19,017 nucleotides of DNA from positions 1-19,017 of the forward strand of contig DDUM01000045.1 of the NCBI GenBank assembly GCA_002344795.1, in the 5' to 3' direction. The number at the start of each line of letters is the position of its first letter. Positions within the stretch are counted from its first letter, which is position 1. The notes beneath the pieces were generated by a model. It saw only the letters and a program-made list of their open reading frames with translations, had not been told where the DNA came from and made no database searches. Made by a program: the position numbers and the translations under genes. Shown here piece by piece: positions 1 to 7,273 of the stretch. The stretch comes from Flammeovirgaceae bacterium UBA2338. GTDB taxonomy: Bacteria > Bacteroidota > Bacteroidia > Cytophagales > Cyclobacteriaceae.

Positions 1-1200
1 GTCACCGTCCTTTTTTCTTGCAGCACTCAACATGACTTAAAGCAAGGTTCCTGGAGAGGAATTGTTGCAATTCAAGGCCAGGAATTACCCATGAATTTTA
101 CGGTGAAAAAAGAAGGTGAGAAATACATGGCTGTTTTGCGAAATGATGAGGAGGAAATCTTGCTTGATGAAATCTTTGTAAAAGGAGATTCAGTAATCAT
201 GAACATGCACATTTTTGATTCCGAGATTCATGCCAAAATGGAAGGTGAAAAACTTGTCGGCTATTTTGTGAAGAACTATGAAAAGGACTTTAAACTTCCA
301 TTTAAGGCAACTTTTGGTGAGGAGTACCGGTTTGTAAAATCTGAGGATATACAAACAGAAGATTTTAGTGGCAAGTATGCCGTTAATTTTGATCATGAAG
401 GAGATACCACAATTGCTGTTGGAATATTTCATCAAAATGGAAACGAACTCACGGGCACATTCCTCACTCCCATCGGAGATTACAGATACCTGCAAGGAAA
501 TGTGGTTGATGGAGAGATGATGCTAAGTGCCTTTGATGGTAATCATGCTTTTGTCTTCAGGGCCCGAAAAACAGAAGATGGACTTCTGGAGGGAGATTAT
601 TGGTCTGGAAAGGATTGGCACGAGACATGGACGGGAGTGAAAGATGATAATGCTTCATTGCCTGATGCCGAATCTCTTACTTTTTTAAAAGAGGGTTATG
701 ATAAAATAGAATTCAGTTTTCCGGATATAGACGGTAAAATGATTAGTTCTTCAGATGAAAGGTTTAAGGGCAAGGTTGTCATCTTACAAATCTTTGGTAC
801 CTGGTGCCCTAATTGTATGGACGAAACTAAATTTCTTTCTCAATGGTATCCCAGGAACAAGGATCGCGGTGTTGAAATCTTAGGGCTCGCCTACGAAGCC
901 AAAGATGATTTTGACTATGCCAGTGGCAGAGTAAAGAAGATGAAAGAAAAAATGGACGTGCCATACGACTTTGTAATTGCTGGGAATAAGGACAAAGAGG
1001 AAGCCGCCAAAACATTGCCCATGCTCAATCATGTGCTGTCCTTTCCCACCACCATTTTTATAGGAAAAGACGGCACAGTAAAAAGAATTCATACAGGCTT
1101 TTCGGGGCCGGGTACGGGTATCTACTATGAACGCTTTATTCAGCGTTTCAACCAAACCGTACAGGAACTTTTAGATGACAAATCAGCTTCAATAAAGTAG
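1..1200 (+). CDS. TlpA-like thioredoxin-fold lipoprotein, 5' end outside the window
   Basis: The frame is open from base 1, so the gene starts upstream of the window; the ATG at 91 is internal. The first visible residues, VTVLFSCSTQ, look like the end of a lipoprotein signal peptide with the lipobox cysteine at codon 7 (LFSC). About 190 residues follow that are probably beta-rich. A TlpA/ResA-type thioredoxin domain then begins near codon 235 with FPDIDGKMIS and the redox motif WCPNC at 802-816 (TWCPNCMDE). The later cis-Pro region (FPTTIFIGKDG) is also present. Proteins of this family act outside the cytoplasmic membrane as thiol-disulfide oxidoreductases, often in cytochrome c maturation or envelope disulfide reduction; the actual partner is unknown. 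A hairpin at 1210-1232 follows the stop codon. The thioredoxin fold is secure; the specific role is not. Confidence 0.9.
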   Translation, partial: VTVLFSCSTQHDLKQGSWRGIVAIQGQELPMNFTVKKEGEKYMAVLRNDEEEILLDEIFVKGDSVIMNMHIFDSEIHAKMEGEKLVGYFVKNYEKDFKLPFKATFGEEYRFVKSEDIQTEDFSGKYAVNFDHEGDTTIAVGIFHQNGNELTGTFLTPIGDYRYLQGNVVDGEMMLSAFDGNHAFVFRARKTEDGLLEGDYWSGKDWHETWTGVKDDNASLPDAESLTFLKEGYDKIEFSFPDIDGKMISSSDERFKGKVVILQIFGTWCPNCMDETKFLSQWYPRNKDRGVEILGLAYEAKDDFDYASGRVKKMKEKMDVPYDFVIAGNKDKEEAAKTLPMLNHVLSFPTTIFIGKDGTVKRIHTGFSGPGTGIYYERFIQRFNQTVQELLDDKSASIK

Positions 1201-1209
1201 GTTTGCAGT

Positions 1210-1232
1210 AGAATTGGAAAACCTCCAATTCT
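1210..1232 (+). terminator. Hairpin downstream of the TlpA-like gene
   Basis: A perfect 9-bp stem (AGAATTGGA / TCCAATTCT) with a 5-base loop starts 9 bases after the stop codon of the TlpA-like gene. The tail (TATTAAAAATG) is AT-rich but lacks a clean T-run, so it may be a weak terminator or an mRNA end-stabilising structure. It lies 25 bases before the mnmA start. Confidence 0.5.
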
Positions 1233-1257
1233 TATTAAAAATGATGTATTACTAATT

Positions 1258-2433
1258 ATGTCAAAAAGAGTTGTTGTCGGGCTTTCAGGGGGTGTTGATT
1301 CTAGCGTAGCGGCCTATCTGCTTAAAGAGCAAGGCTATGACGTGATTGGCATGTTCATGAAAAACTGGCATGATGATTCTGTAACCATCAGCAATGAATG
1401 CCCCTGGCTGGACGACAGCAATGATGCGATGATCGTGGCACAGCACCTTGGCATTCCTTTCCAAACGATAGACCTGAGCAAAGAATACAAGGAACGAATT
1501 GTGGATTACATGTTTGCGGAATACCAACGCGGACGCACCCCTAATCCAGATGTGCTCTGTAATCGGGAGATCAAGTTTGATATTTTCTTAAATGCTGCTG
1601 TGAAGTTGGGTGCCGATTATGTGGCCACCGGACATTATTGTAGAAAAGGTGAACTCCATCAAGATGGAAAAGTAATCCACCAACTGCTGGCAGGTAAGGA
1701 CAGCAATAAAGACCAAAGCTATTTTTTATGCCAACTTACACAGGCGCAGTTGGCTAAAGCTCTTTTTCCGATTGGTGAATTGACCAAGCCTGAAGTTCGT
1801 GCTATCGCAAAGAAAATGGGATTGGCCACTGCGGAGAAAAAAGACTCTCAAGGTCTTTGCTTTATTGGTAAAGTGCACCTTCCTGAATTTCTTCAGCAAA
1901 AGTTAAAAATTAAAAAAGGAAAAATCATAGAGGTGCCTGGTGATTCCGCTGTCTTCAAAAACGGATGGGATAAAGATGACTACGCCTCTATTACCAAACC
2001 GTATGAATTAAACACGGACGTGGGTACTGTTGTAGGTGAACACAATGGCGCACATTTCTATACCATCGGCCAGCGTAAAGGATTGAATATGGGAGGCTTT
2101 CCAAAACCCATGTTTGTCATTGGCACAGATACTGAGCAAAATGTGATTTATATGGGGCAGGGTGAAGACCATCCTGGCTTGTACAGAAGCGGTTTGTTTA
2201 TTCAAAAAGAAGACGAGCATTGGATACGTACCGATTTGGCTTTAAAGGAAGGTGAGTCAAGAAAATTCAAAGTAAGGATCAGGTATCGCCAACCATTGGA
2301 AAATGCTGAACTCATCAAGCATAAGGAGGGTATTTACATTATTTTCGACAATCCACAACGGGGGGTGGCTCCAGGACAATTCGCCACCTGGTATGATGGC
2401 GATGAACTGATAGGCTCTGGAGTTATAAATTAA
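1258..2433 (+). CDS. mnmA: tRNA-specific 2-thiouridylase MnmA
   Basis: MnmA activates U34 of tRNA-Lys, -Glu and -Gln with ATP and transfers persulfide sulfur to form 2-thiouridine; it is cytoplasmic. The 391-residue protein has the N-type ATP pyrophosphatase PP-loop SGGVDSS at residues 10-16, the first catalytic cysteine C101 in NPDVLCNREIKF, and the second, persulfide-carrying cysteine C201 in DSQGLCFIG. It also has the TGHY and KDQSYFL motifs and the C-terminal beta-barrel signature HFYTIGQRKGL. Length is slightly above the usual 360-375. The ATG at 1258 starts directly at the conserved N-terminus. There is no Shine-Dalgarno sequence, which is normal in Bacteroidota. The next gene converges on it across a shared terminator. 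Confidence 0.97.
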   Translation: MSKRVVVGLSGGVDSSVAAYLLKEQGYDVIGMFMKNWHDDSVTISNECPWLDDSNDAMIVAQHLGIPFQTIDLSKEYKERIVDYMFAEYQRGRTPNPDVLCNREIKFDIFLNAAVKLGADYVATGHYCRKGELHQDGKVIHQLLAGKDSNKDQSYFLCQLTQAQLAKALFPIGELTKPEVRAIAKKMGLATAEKKDSQGLCFIGKVHLPEFLQQKLKIKKGKIIEVPGDSAVFKNGWDKDDYASITKPYELNTDVGTVVGEHNGAHFYTIGQRKGLNMGGFPKPMFVIGTDTEQNVIYMGQGEDHPGLYRSGLFIQKEDEHWIRTDLALKEGESRKFKVRIRYRQPLENAELIKHKEGIYIIFDNPQRGVAPGQFATWYDGDELIGSGVIN

Positions 2434-2436
2434 AAT

Positions 2437-2469
2437 AAAAGACCATTTCTGAATTAGAATTGGTCTTTT
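2437..2469. terminator. Bidirectional intrinsic terminator between mnmA and the pentad-repeat gene
   Basis: The outer stem AAAAGACCA / TGGTCTTTT continues after one T-T mismatch into TTCT / AGAA around a 5-base loop. The A-run on one side and T-run on the other let it work on both strands. It sits between two converging genes, 3 bases after the mnmA stop and 8 bases after the stop of the opposing gene. Confidence 0.85.
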
Positions 2470-2477
2470 AGAAAGTA

Positions 2478-2864
2478 TTAGTTTTCTGCCGCATCTTCTC
2501 TGGCATCTTTTATTCTTTTGTGCTTCAACCTTTCTTTCTTAATACGATGATGCTTTATTCTCGCATCTTTGATTCTTTTCTCTTTTAGACGAGCATCTTT
2601 GATTCGCTTATCCTTCAGGCGTGCATCCTTAATTCGGGCATCCTGAAGTCTGGCTTGTTTAATCCGTGCCTGTTGGATTCTTAGCTGAGTAAAATCAGGT
2701 TGATCCAATCTTGCCTGTTTAATCCGTGCTTGTTGCAAACGAGCATGCTGCACCCGATCCATCCTGTCTGCGCGGGTTATCGCATCTGCAGGCCTATCCT
2801 GCCCAAATGTTGCTACAGAAATTCCCAACAAGCCGCTGAGCACTAACATCATTACCTTTTTCAT
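2478..2864 (-). CDS. Exported, highly basic pentad-repeat protein, function unknown
   Basis: The 128-residue protein starts with a Sec-type signal peptide (MKKVMMLVLSGLLGISVATFGQ, probable cleavage after residue 20 or 21). Residues 41-120 are sixteen consecutive five-residue units of pattern A-R-[I/L]-K-[D/Q]. Fifteen of them keep Arg at position 2 and Ile/Leu at position 3; only PDFTQ at 56-60 breaks the pattern. The spacing recalls the A(D/N)LXX pentapeptide-repeat beta-helix, but Arg replaces Asp/Asn. Several units carry Lys, His or Glu at the position that normally faces inward, so an alternative helical structure is equally possible. The mature protein is very positively charged. I cannot name a function; binding to a polyanion such as LPS or extracellular DNA would be a guess. 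The ATG at 2864 is the only start that gives the signal peptide. Confidence 0.8.
   Translation of the reverse strand: MKKVMMLVLSGLLGISVATFGQDRPADAITRADRMDRVQHARLQQARIKQARLDQPDFTQLRIQQARIKQARLQDARIKDARLKDKRIKDARLKEKRIKDARIKHHRIKKERLKHKRIKDAREDAAEN
2505..2744 (-). repeat. Sixteen degenerate 15-bp tandem repeats inside the pentad-repeat gene
   Basis: This tract encodes residues 41-120 of the exported basic protein. Units such as gcatctttgattcgc, read on the + strand, recur every 15 bases with drift. Codon choice differs between units that encode the same residues, so the array is old enough to have diverged at silent sites. Confidence 0.75.
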
Positions 2865-2985
2865 AACCGCAATATTTTTAGTTAAACCGTATTTTGGGGT
2901 TAGACAACAGCGAAGTGTAAGGGTTTAATCCCTGCGGATCAAAGTATTGAACGGTCCAGAAAAGGGCTTTTTTATTGCGCGACTA

Positions 2986-3366
2986 CTAATTCAGTGTAGT
3001 GAACGTAGACTCATTGCCGTAGTACACTTTGGTGTAATCGTGGTTTGCTGCAAATGATCTTACGAAATATTGCGTATTGGGCATCAATGACTCCAAACGA
3101 ATGCTGTACTTCCCTTTCTCGCTGGTCATACCCAAATCAACTTTGTTGCTGGCAGTGTATAGGTTAAGGCCTGAGGATTCACTCCAAAGGAATCCATAAC
3201 GGATGGGACGAATAGTACCTGTCTCTTTGATCTCCATTTCCAACACTGCACTCGTTGCACCAATCTGCTGTGCCTGCATAGTGATCAGCTCAGGAAACTC
3301 GGCTTCCTCTGAATCACAACTCAGAGAAAATACGAATAGTAACAAGAGAAGTCGCAGTCTTATCAT
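2986..3366 (-). CDS. Small lipoprotein with fibronectin type III-like domain
   Basis: The frame is open from 3411, but I choose the ATG at 3366. It gives MIRLRLLLLLFVFSLSCDS, a clear lipoprotein signal peptide with lipobox SLSC at residues 14-17, and avoids a 29-base overlap with the upstream gene. The remaining ~109 residues have the layout common in Bacteroidota surface lipoproteins of the fibronectin III type: ATSAVLEMEI near the start, a YGFLWSES strand, then PNTQYFVRSFA and a closing STFTTLN. The family is usually involved in binding or acts as a spacer domain, with no enzymatic activity; the ligand is unknown. It lies 16 bases downstream of the DUF502 gene and is probably cotranscribed with it. 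Confidence 0.75.
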   Translation of the reverse strand: MIRLRLLLLLFVFSLSCDSEEAEFPELITMQAQQIGATSAVLEMEIKETGTIRPIRYGFLWSESSGLNLYTASNKVDLGMTSEKGKYSIRLESLMPNTQYFVRSFAANHDYTKVYYGNESTFTTLN

Positions 3367-3382
3367 AAAGCACAAAGGTAAA

Positions 3383-3946
3383 CTACAATTCCTTAAATCC
3401 GGAAACTCCACCTGAAACTATAAACTTCATCGCTGAAGGGCCAGAAATTTGTAAGGGCTTGATACTAGTTTTGGGAACCAGGAAATGATTACCGGAGATG
3501 GCATACGAATGAGGAAAATAAACCGCTACCATATCGTTGAGTCCCAAATCCGATAGATCCTGCTGTGTCACAAAACCAATCTGGAAGATATCATTCTCTT
3601 TATTGATTGTGACCAAAACTGGCTTGTCAAACTTTTTCTTTTCGCCAACGAAAGCAGATAACAAATCTTTCAATGATGAATAAATTAACTTAATAAATGG
3701 AATCCTGTTCACTCCTGAATCAAAAACCTCTACAAACATTTGAAATGCATAAGTAGAAGTGAGGTATCCGAAAATACTGATGGCCGCAACAATGATTAGA
3801 AAACCAATACCAGGTATGGTAAGGTTAAGCAAGCTGTCCAGCCAACTGAAGCCAATATAAATTACATAGGCTGTTGCCGTCAATGGAACGATAAACAAGG
3901 AACCGCTGAAAAAGTACCTGGCAAATTTTCTTAATGTTTCACGCAT
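3383..3946 (-). CDS. DUF502 family inner-membrane protein
   Basis: The 187-residue protein (ATG at 3946; an upstream TTG at 3967 would add seven residues and run into the terminator tail) starts MRETLRKFARYFFSG. It has two hydrophobic segments near residues 12-30 and 45-70 with a short loop between them. A soluble C-terminal part follows, containing the features I associate with DUF502: PFIKLIYSSLKDLL, KKKFDKPVLV, IGFVT, AVYFPHSYAISG and the closing SGGVS. Length matches the family. The function of DUF502 proteins is unknown to me. The gene sits directly behind the nqr operon terminator and 16 bases ahead of a small lipoprotein gene. Confidence 0.85.
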   Translation of the reverse strand: MRETLRKFARYFFSGSLFIVPLTATAYVIYIGFSWLDSLLNLTIPGIGFLIIVAAISIFGYLTSTYAFQMFVEVFDSGVNRIPFIKLIYSSLKDLLSAFVGEKKKFDKPVLVTINKENDIFQIGFVTQQDLSDLGLNDMVAVYFPHSYAISGNHFLVPKTSIKPLQISGPSAMKFIVSGGVSGFKEL

Positions 3947-3963
3947 AATGGTAGATATTAATA

Positions 3964-3996
3964 ACAAAAAAGGCTCCCAATTAATAAGGAGCCTCT
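3964..3996 (-). terminator. Intrinsic terminator of the nqr operon
   Basis: On the minus strand a perfect 7-bp stem AGGCTCC / GGAGCCT with a 10-base loop (paired arms at 3971-3977 and 3988-3994) is followed at once by TTTTTT. It starts 21 bases after the nqrE stop codon and ends about 18 bases before the DUF502 start codon, so it separates the two. Confidence 0.9.
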
Positions 3997-4017
3997 GGAT
4001 TTATTTCCTGAAACTGA

Positions 4018-4629
4018 TCACAAAGCTATTCCAATAAAAGATTTGAAAGCTATTCCCATCAATCCGGTGATGATCATAGTAAGTCCCAAACCTTTCAGTC
4101 CATTGGGCACATTAGAATACTTAAGTTTTTCACGTATTGCAGCTAGTGCAACAATTGCCAATAACCAACCTACACCAGAACCAAAACCAAATACTGTTGC
4201 CTCTGCGAGCGTATAATCACGTTGTACCATAAACAGAGCACCACCAAGAATGGCGCAGTTCACGGCTATCAATGGTAGAAATATACCGAGTGTACCGTAT
4301 AATGCCGGAGAAACTTTTTCAATAATCATTTCTACCAATTGCACCATACCTGCAATGACTGCGATAAACATAATAAATTGAAGAAACTCCAGGTTCATTC
4401 CTTCAAATTGAGGACTGAGCCAGACCAGTGCGCTTTCTTTAAGGATATACTCTTGTATCATCCAGTTGACAGGTACAATAATCGATAAAACGAAAACAAC
4501 AGCTGCACCCAATCCGATGGCCGTAGACACTTTCTTTGACACTGCCAGGAATGAACACATGCCTAAAAAATAGGCAAAGATCATGTTGTCAACAAAAATT
4601 GATTTTACTGCAAGACTAACTAATTCCAT
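4018..4629 (-). CDS. nqrE: Na+-translocating NADH:quinone reductase subunit E
   Basis: NqrE is a six-helix membrane subunit of the sodium-pumping NADH:ubiquinone oxidoreductase, related to RnfA. The 203-residue protein has the expected layout and length. Its two conserved half-membrane cysteines are present: C25 in GMCSFLAVS and C125 in NCAILGGALF. In the known complex these cysteines, with the matching pair in NqrD, hold an iron-sulfur centre inside the membrane that passes electrons onward. The gene follows nqrD after a 19-base gap and is the last gene before the terminator at 3964-3996. In most operons nqrF comes next; here it does not. Confidence 0.97.
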   Translation of the reverse strand: MELVSLAVKSIFVDNMIFAYFLGMCSFLAVSKKVSTAIGLGAAVVFVLSIIVPVNWMIQEYILKESALVWLSPQFEGMNLEFLQFIMFIAVIAGMVQLVEMIIEKVSPALYGTLGIFLPLIAVNCAILGGALFMVQRDYTLAEATVFGFGSGVGWLLAIVALAAIREKLKYSNVPNGLKGLGLTMIITGLMGIAFKSFIGIAL

Positions 4630-4648
4630 TGCTATAGTCGTTTACTTG

Positions 4649-5314
4649 TTATTGTTCTACGTATCCTGTTTTGGTGCGTTGAATCCATATGATGATCGCC
4701 AGGATCATAAATGCTCCAATAGAATCCACCATCAAACCATTGTTGACGTAAGGGATATTTAGCGCTTCAAAAACTTTAAAGTTCAAAATTGACCCAGATC
4801 CTAAAAATTCTCTAAAGAAAGCAACTGCAAGGATAATCCATGAATACCCCAATCCACTACCTAAACCATCAAGAATAGAGTCATAGGGTTTGTTGCCCAT
4901 CGCAAAAGCTTCAAGACGACCCATCACTATACAGTTGGTGATGATAAGTCCCACAAACGCACCTAATACTTTATACATTGGATAGTTGAAAGCTTTTAAG
5001 AATTCACTCACCAAGGTTACAAAAAGTGCAACTACTGCCAACTGTACAATAATTCTGATACGATTGGGAACATAGTTTCGGATCAGTGAAATAAGAAGAT
5101 TCGAAAATACCATTGTGAAAATTACTGCAAGGCTCATGATAATGGTAGGTTCCATCTTAATCGTAATCGCCAATGCAGAGCATATTCCCAATACCTGAAT
5201 CGTAACAGGGTTTTCCTCATTAAGAGGATCGCTAATTATTTTTTTGCGCCTTTTTGACAACAGCGGTTCTGATGCTTTTTTTATTGTCTTTTCTTCAACT
5301 ACTTCTGTACTCAT
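4649..5314 (-). CDS. nqrD: Na+-translocating NADH:quinone reductase subunit D
   Basis: NqrD is the second six-helix membrane subunit and is related to RnfE and to NqrE. The cysteines of the intramembrane iron centre are C45 in GICSALAIT and C128 in TNCIVMGRLEAFA. The GLGSGLGYSWI and FFREFLGSGSIL segments are typical. The protein is 221 residues, about 10-15 longer than usual, because of a charged cytoplasmic N-terminal tail (residues 1-35, rich in Lys and Glu). It starts with ATG at 5314, 12 bases after the nqrC stop, within the same transcription unit. Confidence 0.97.
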   Translation of the reverse strand: MSTEVVEEKTIKKASEPLLSKRRKKIISDPLNEENPVTIQVLGICSALAITIKMEPTIIMSLAVIFTMVFSNLLISLIRNYVPNRIRIIVQLAVVALFVTLVSEFLKAFNYPMYKVLGAFVGLIITNCIVMGRLEAFAMGNKPYDSILDGLGSGLGYSWIILAVAFFREFLGSGSILNFKVFEALNIPYVNNGLMVDSIGAFMILAIIIWIQRTKTGYVEQ

Positions 5315-5326
5315 ACCTCTTATATG

Positions 5327-6076
5327 TTAAAGTCCTGCCACTTTCTGTGACTTTACTTTTTCAAAATACGCTTCGTAACTATTCAAATACTGCTTAATCA
5401 TTTCATTTACCCCGGTACCGGTCAAGGTGGCTCCCGACATACCGTCAACATGATGGGGATCCAGAGGTTCGCCTTTTTCTCCTTTCACCATATCAACAGA
5501 AACAAGTTCACCTTTTTCGTTGTAAATCTTTTTACCCACGTATCGTTCGCTGATTACGGGATCTTCAGAAATACGCGCTCCCAGACCTGGAGTTTCCTGT
5601 AGGTGACCGAAAGAGATTCCCTTTACAGTTTCGAAATTGGCATCCAGTGCAATAAATGCCCAAATCCGGTTCCAAAGTCCGTTACCATAAGTTGGCAATA
5701 TGTAAGCTTCCACTTTGGTAGAGTCACTTTCACTTACATATTTAAATACAGGTAGCAGGCGATCCTCAGGCTTTAGTTTAAAGTTTTTGGATACATCTAC
5801 TTTCTCTGCAACGAGTGGTTGTCCCTTATCATCCTTCTCTACCAATTCGCCTTTTGAGTTCACAACAAAACTCACGATGCGTTTATCATAAATGCCAAGC
5901 ACATCATCATTCTTTGTGATGTTCATCACAGCACCAAGAATCTGAGACTTGGTATCATACTCAATAGATATGGCCTGACGCGGCCCCAACATGATGGAAG
6001 TAAACGCCAATGTTCCACCCACAAACACCGTAGTGATTAGGGTGAAGATAATGATGTAAGTATTAGACTGTCGCAC
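5327..6076 (-). CDS. nqrC: Na+-translocating NADH:quinone reductase subunit C
   Basis: NqrC carries a covalently bound FMN on a domain outside the membrane and relays electrons during sodium pumping. The 249-residue protein has one N-terminal membrane helix (about residues 7-28) and a large periplasmic domain. The flavinylation motif is DGMSGAT near the C-terminus, with T217 as the expected FMN-bound residue; the Dxx[ST]GA[ST] pattern recognised by the flavin transferase ApbE is intact. The loop SFGHLQETPGLGARI is also characteristic. The start is GTG at 6076, lying inside the end of nqrB (14-base overlap), which suggests translational coupling. No ATG fits the membrane helix. Confidence 0.96.
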   Translation of the reverse strand: MRQSNTYIIIFTLITTVFVGGTLAFTSIMLGPRQAISIEYDTKSQILGAVMNITKNDDVLGIYDKRIVSFVVNSKGELVEKDDKGQPLVAEKVDVSKNFKLKPEDRLLPVFKYVSESDSTKVEAYILPTYGNGLWNRIWAFIALDANFETVKGISFGHLQETPGLGARISEDPVISERYVGKKIYNEKGELVSVDMVKGEKGEPLDPHHVDGMSGATLTGTGVNEMIKQYLNSYEAYFEKVKSQKVAGL

Positions 6077-7265
6077 GTTTTAATCTTCTTTTTTTGTTTG
6101 CACCTACTACATAATAATCAATTAATGGGGCAAAAACGTTCATTAATAATATTGCCAACATTACTCCTTCTGGGTATGCCGGATTGAAAACCCTGATTAT
6201 AATCGTTAATACACCAATAAGAAATCCATAAATCCATTTCCCTGACTCGGTCTGTGTTGCTGTAACTGGGTCAGTGGCCATAAAAACAGCACCAAATGCC
6301 AACCCACCAATTACCAAATGGTAATGTGCAGGCATCAACATAAACTCATTGGCTCCAAAAAGATTCATCACCAATGCCATTGCATAGCTTCCTACAAAAA
6401 CACTGAGAATTATTTTCCAGCTTCCTACCCCGGTAGCAACTAAAATTACCGCCCCGATAAGACACATCAATACGGATGTTTCACCAATACTACCAGGGAT
6501 TGCTCCCATGAACAGATTGGTAAAACTAAATAGACCATCGGCCCAGCCGGCCCCAAACGCGTTAAGACTGCTGACTACATTTTCCCCAGTGGTTAATGAA
6601 GATGCGCCTATGGATAAAGGTGTTGCTCCTGAAAATCCGGCTACTGCCGTTCCATCACCAAGGTGTGTCCACACATCTCCTGAGATATCCGAAGGGTAAG
6701 CAAAGTATAAAAATGCCCTGGCAGTTAGCGCCACATTCAGCACGTTCATTCCAGTACCTCCAAAAGCTTCTTTACCAATAATTACTGCAAATATGGTAGC
6801 CAACGCCACCTGCCACAAAGGAATATCCGGAGGCAAAACCAATGGAATAAGCAATCCTGTAACCAAATAACCTTCGTTTACAGGATGTCTTCTTATGGTC
6901 GCAAAAATAAATTCAACTCCCAGACCTACTGCATAGGACACTACTATAATAGGCAACACTTTTATGGAGCCTATTAATATTTTATCCATCAATGCTGCAC
7001 CTGGCTCACCGATAGCAATAAAATGTTGATGGCCCACATTCCAGATACCGAACAATAAACAGGGTATCATGGCAATAACCACAGTCATCATCAATCGCTT
7101 CAAATCCACGGCATCGCGAATCTGAGCCCCTTTGTCTCCATTTACTGTATTGGGTGAGAAGGCAAAAGTCTCAATGGCTTCATAGGCATAGAAGTATTTT
7201 TCCCACTTGCCCCCCTTTTCAAAGTGATGCTTTACTTTATCGAATTCCTTGCGTATAAACTTCAT
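6063..7265 (-). CDS. nqrB: Na+-translocating NADH:quinone reductase subunit B
   Basis: NqrB is the large membrane subunit that binds riboflavin and a covalent FMN and forms the sodium channel; it is related to RnfD. The 400-residue protein has the expected multi-helix layout, the conserved RRHPVNEGYLVTG and GKEAFGGTGMNVLN segments, and the flavinylation site SGATPLS with T215. The residue six before that Thr, usually Asp in the ApbE recognition motif, is Ala209 here (AGFSGAT). The gene starts with ATG at 7265, 8 bases after the nqrA stop, and overlaps nqrC by 14 bases. Confidence 0.97.
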   Translation of the reverse strand: MKFIRKEFDKVKHHFEKGGKWEKYFYAYEAIETFAFSPNTVNGDKGAQIRDAVDLKRLMMTVVIAMIPCLLFGIWNVGHQHFIAIGEPGAALMDKILIGSIKVLPIIVVSYAVGLGVEFIFATIRRHPVNEGYLVTGLLIPLVLPPDIPLWQVALATIFAVIIGKEAFGGTGMNVLNVALTARAFLYFAYPSDISGDVWTHLGDGTAVAGFSGATPLSIGASSLTTGENVVSSLNAFGAGWADGLFSFTNLFMGAIPGSIGETSVLMCLIGAVILVATGVGSWKIILSVFVGSYAMALVMNLFGANEFMLMPAHYHLVIGGLAFGAVFMATDPVTATQTESGKWIYGFLIGVLTIIIRVFNPAYPEGVMLAILLMNVFAPLIDYYVVGANKKRRLKRATV

Positions 7266-7273
7266 ACTCTGAA

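Noticed and set aside
91..1200. TlpA-like gene starting at the ATG at 91
   Set aside because: The same frame upstream encodes a lipobox, so this ATG is internal to a lipoprotein that begins before the window.
2505..2744. CRISPR or satellite-like array
   Set aside because: The 15-bp periodicity is fully explained by a coding pentad repeat, with no spacers and in-frame drift.
2955..2975. AAAAGGGCTTTTTT as a terminator of the lipoprotein gene
   Set aside because: The palindrome leaves only two bases for a loop, so it cannot form a useful hairpin.
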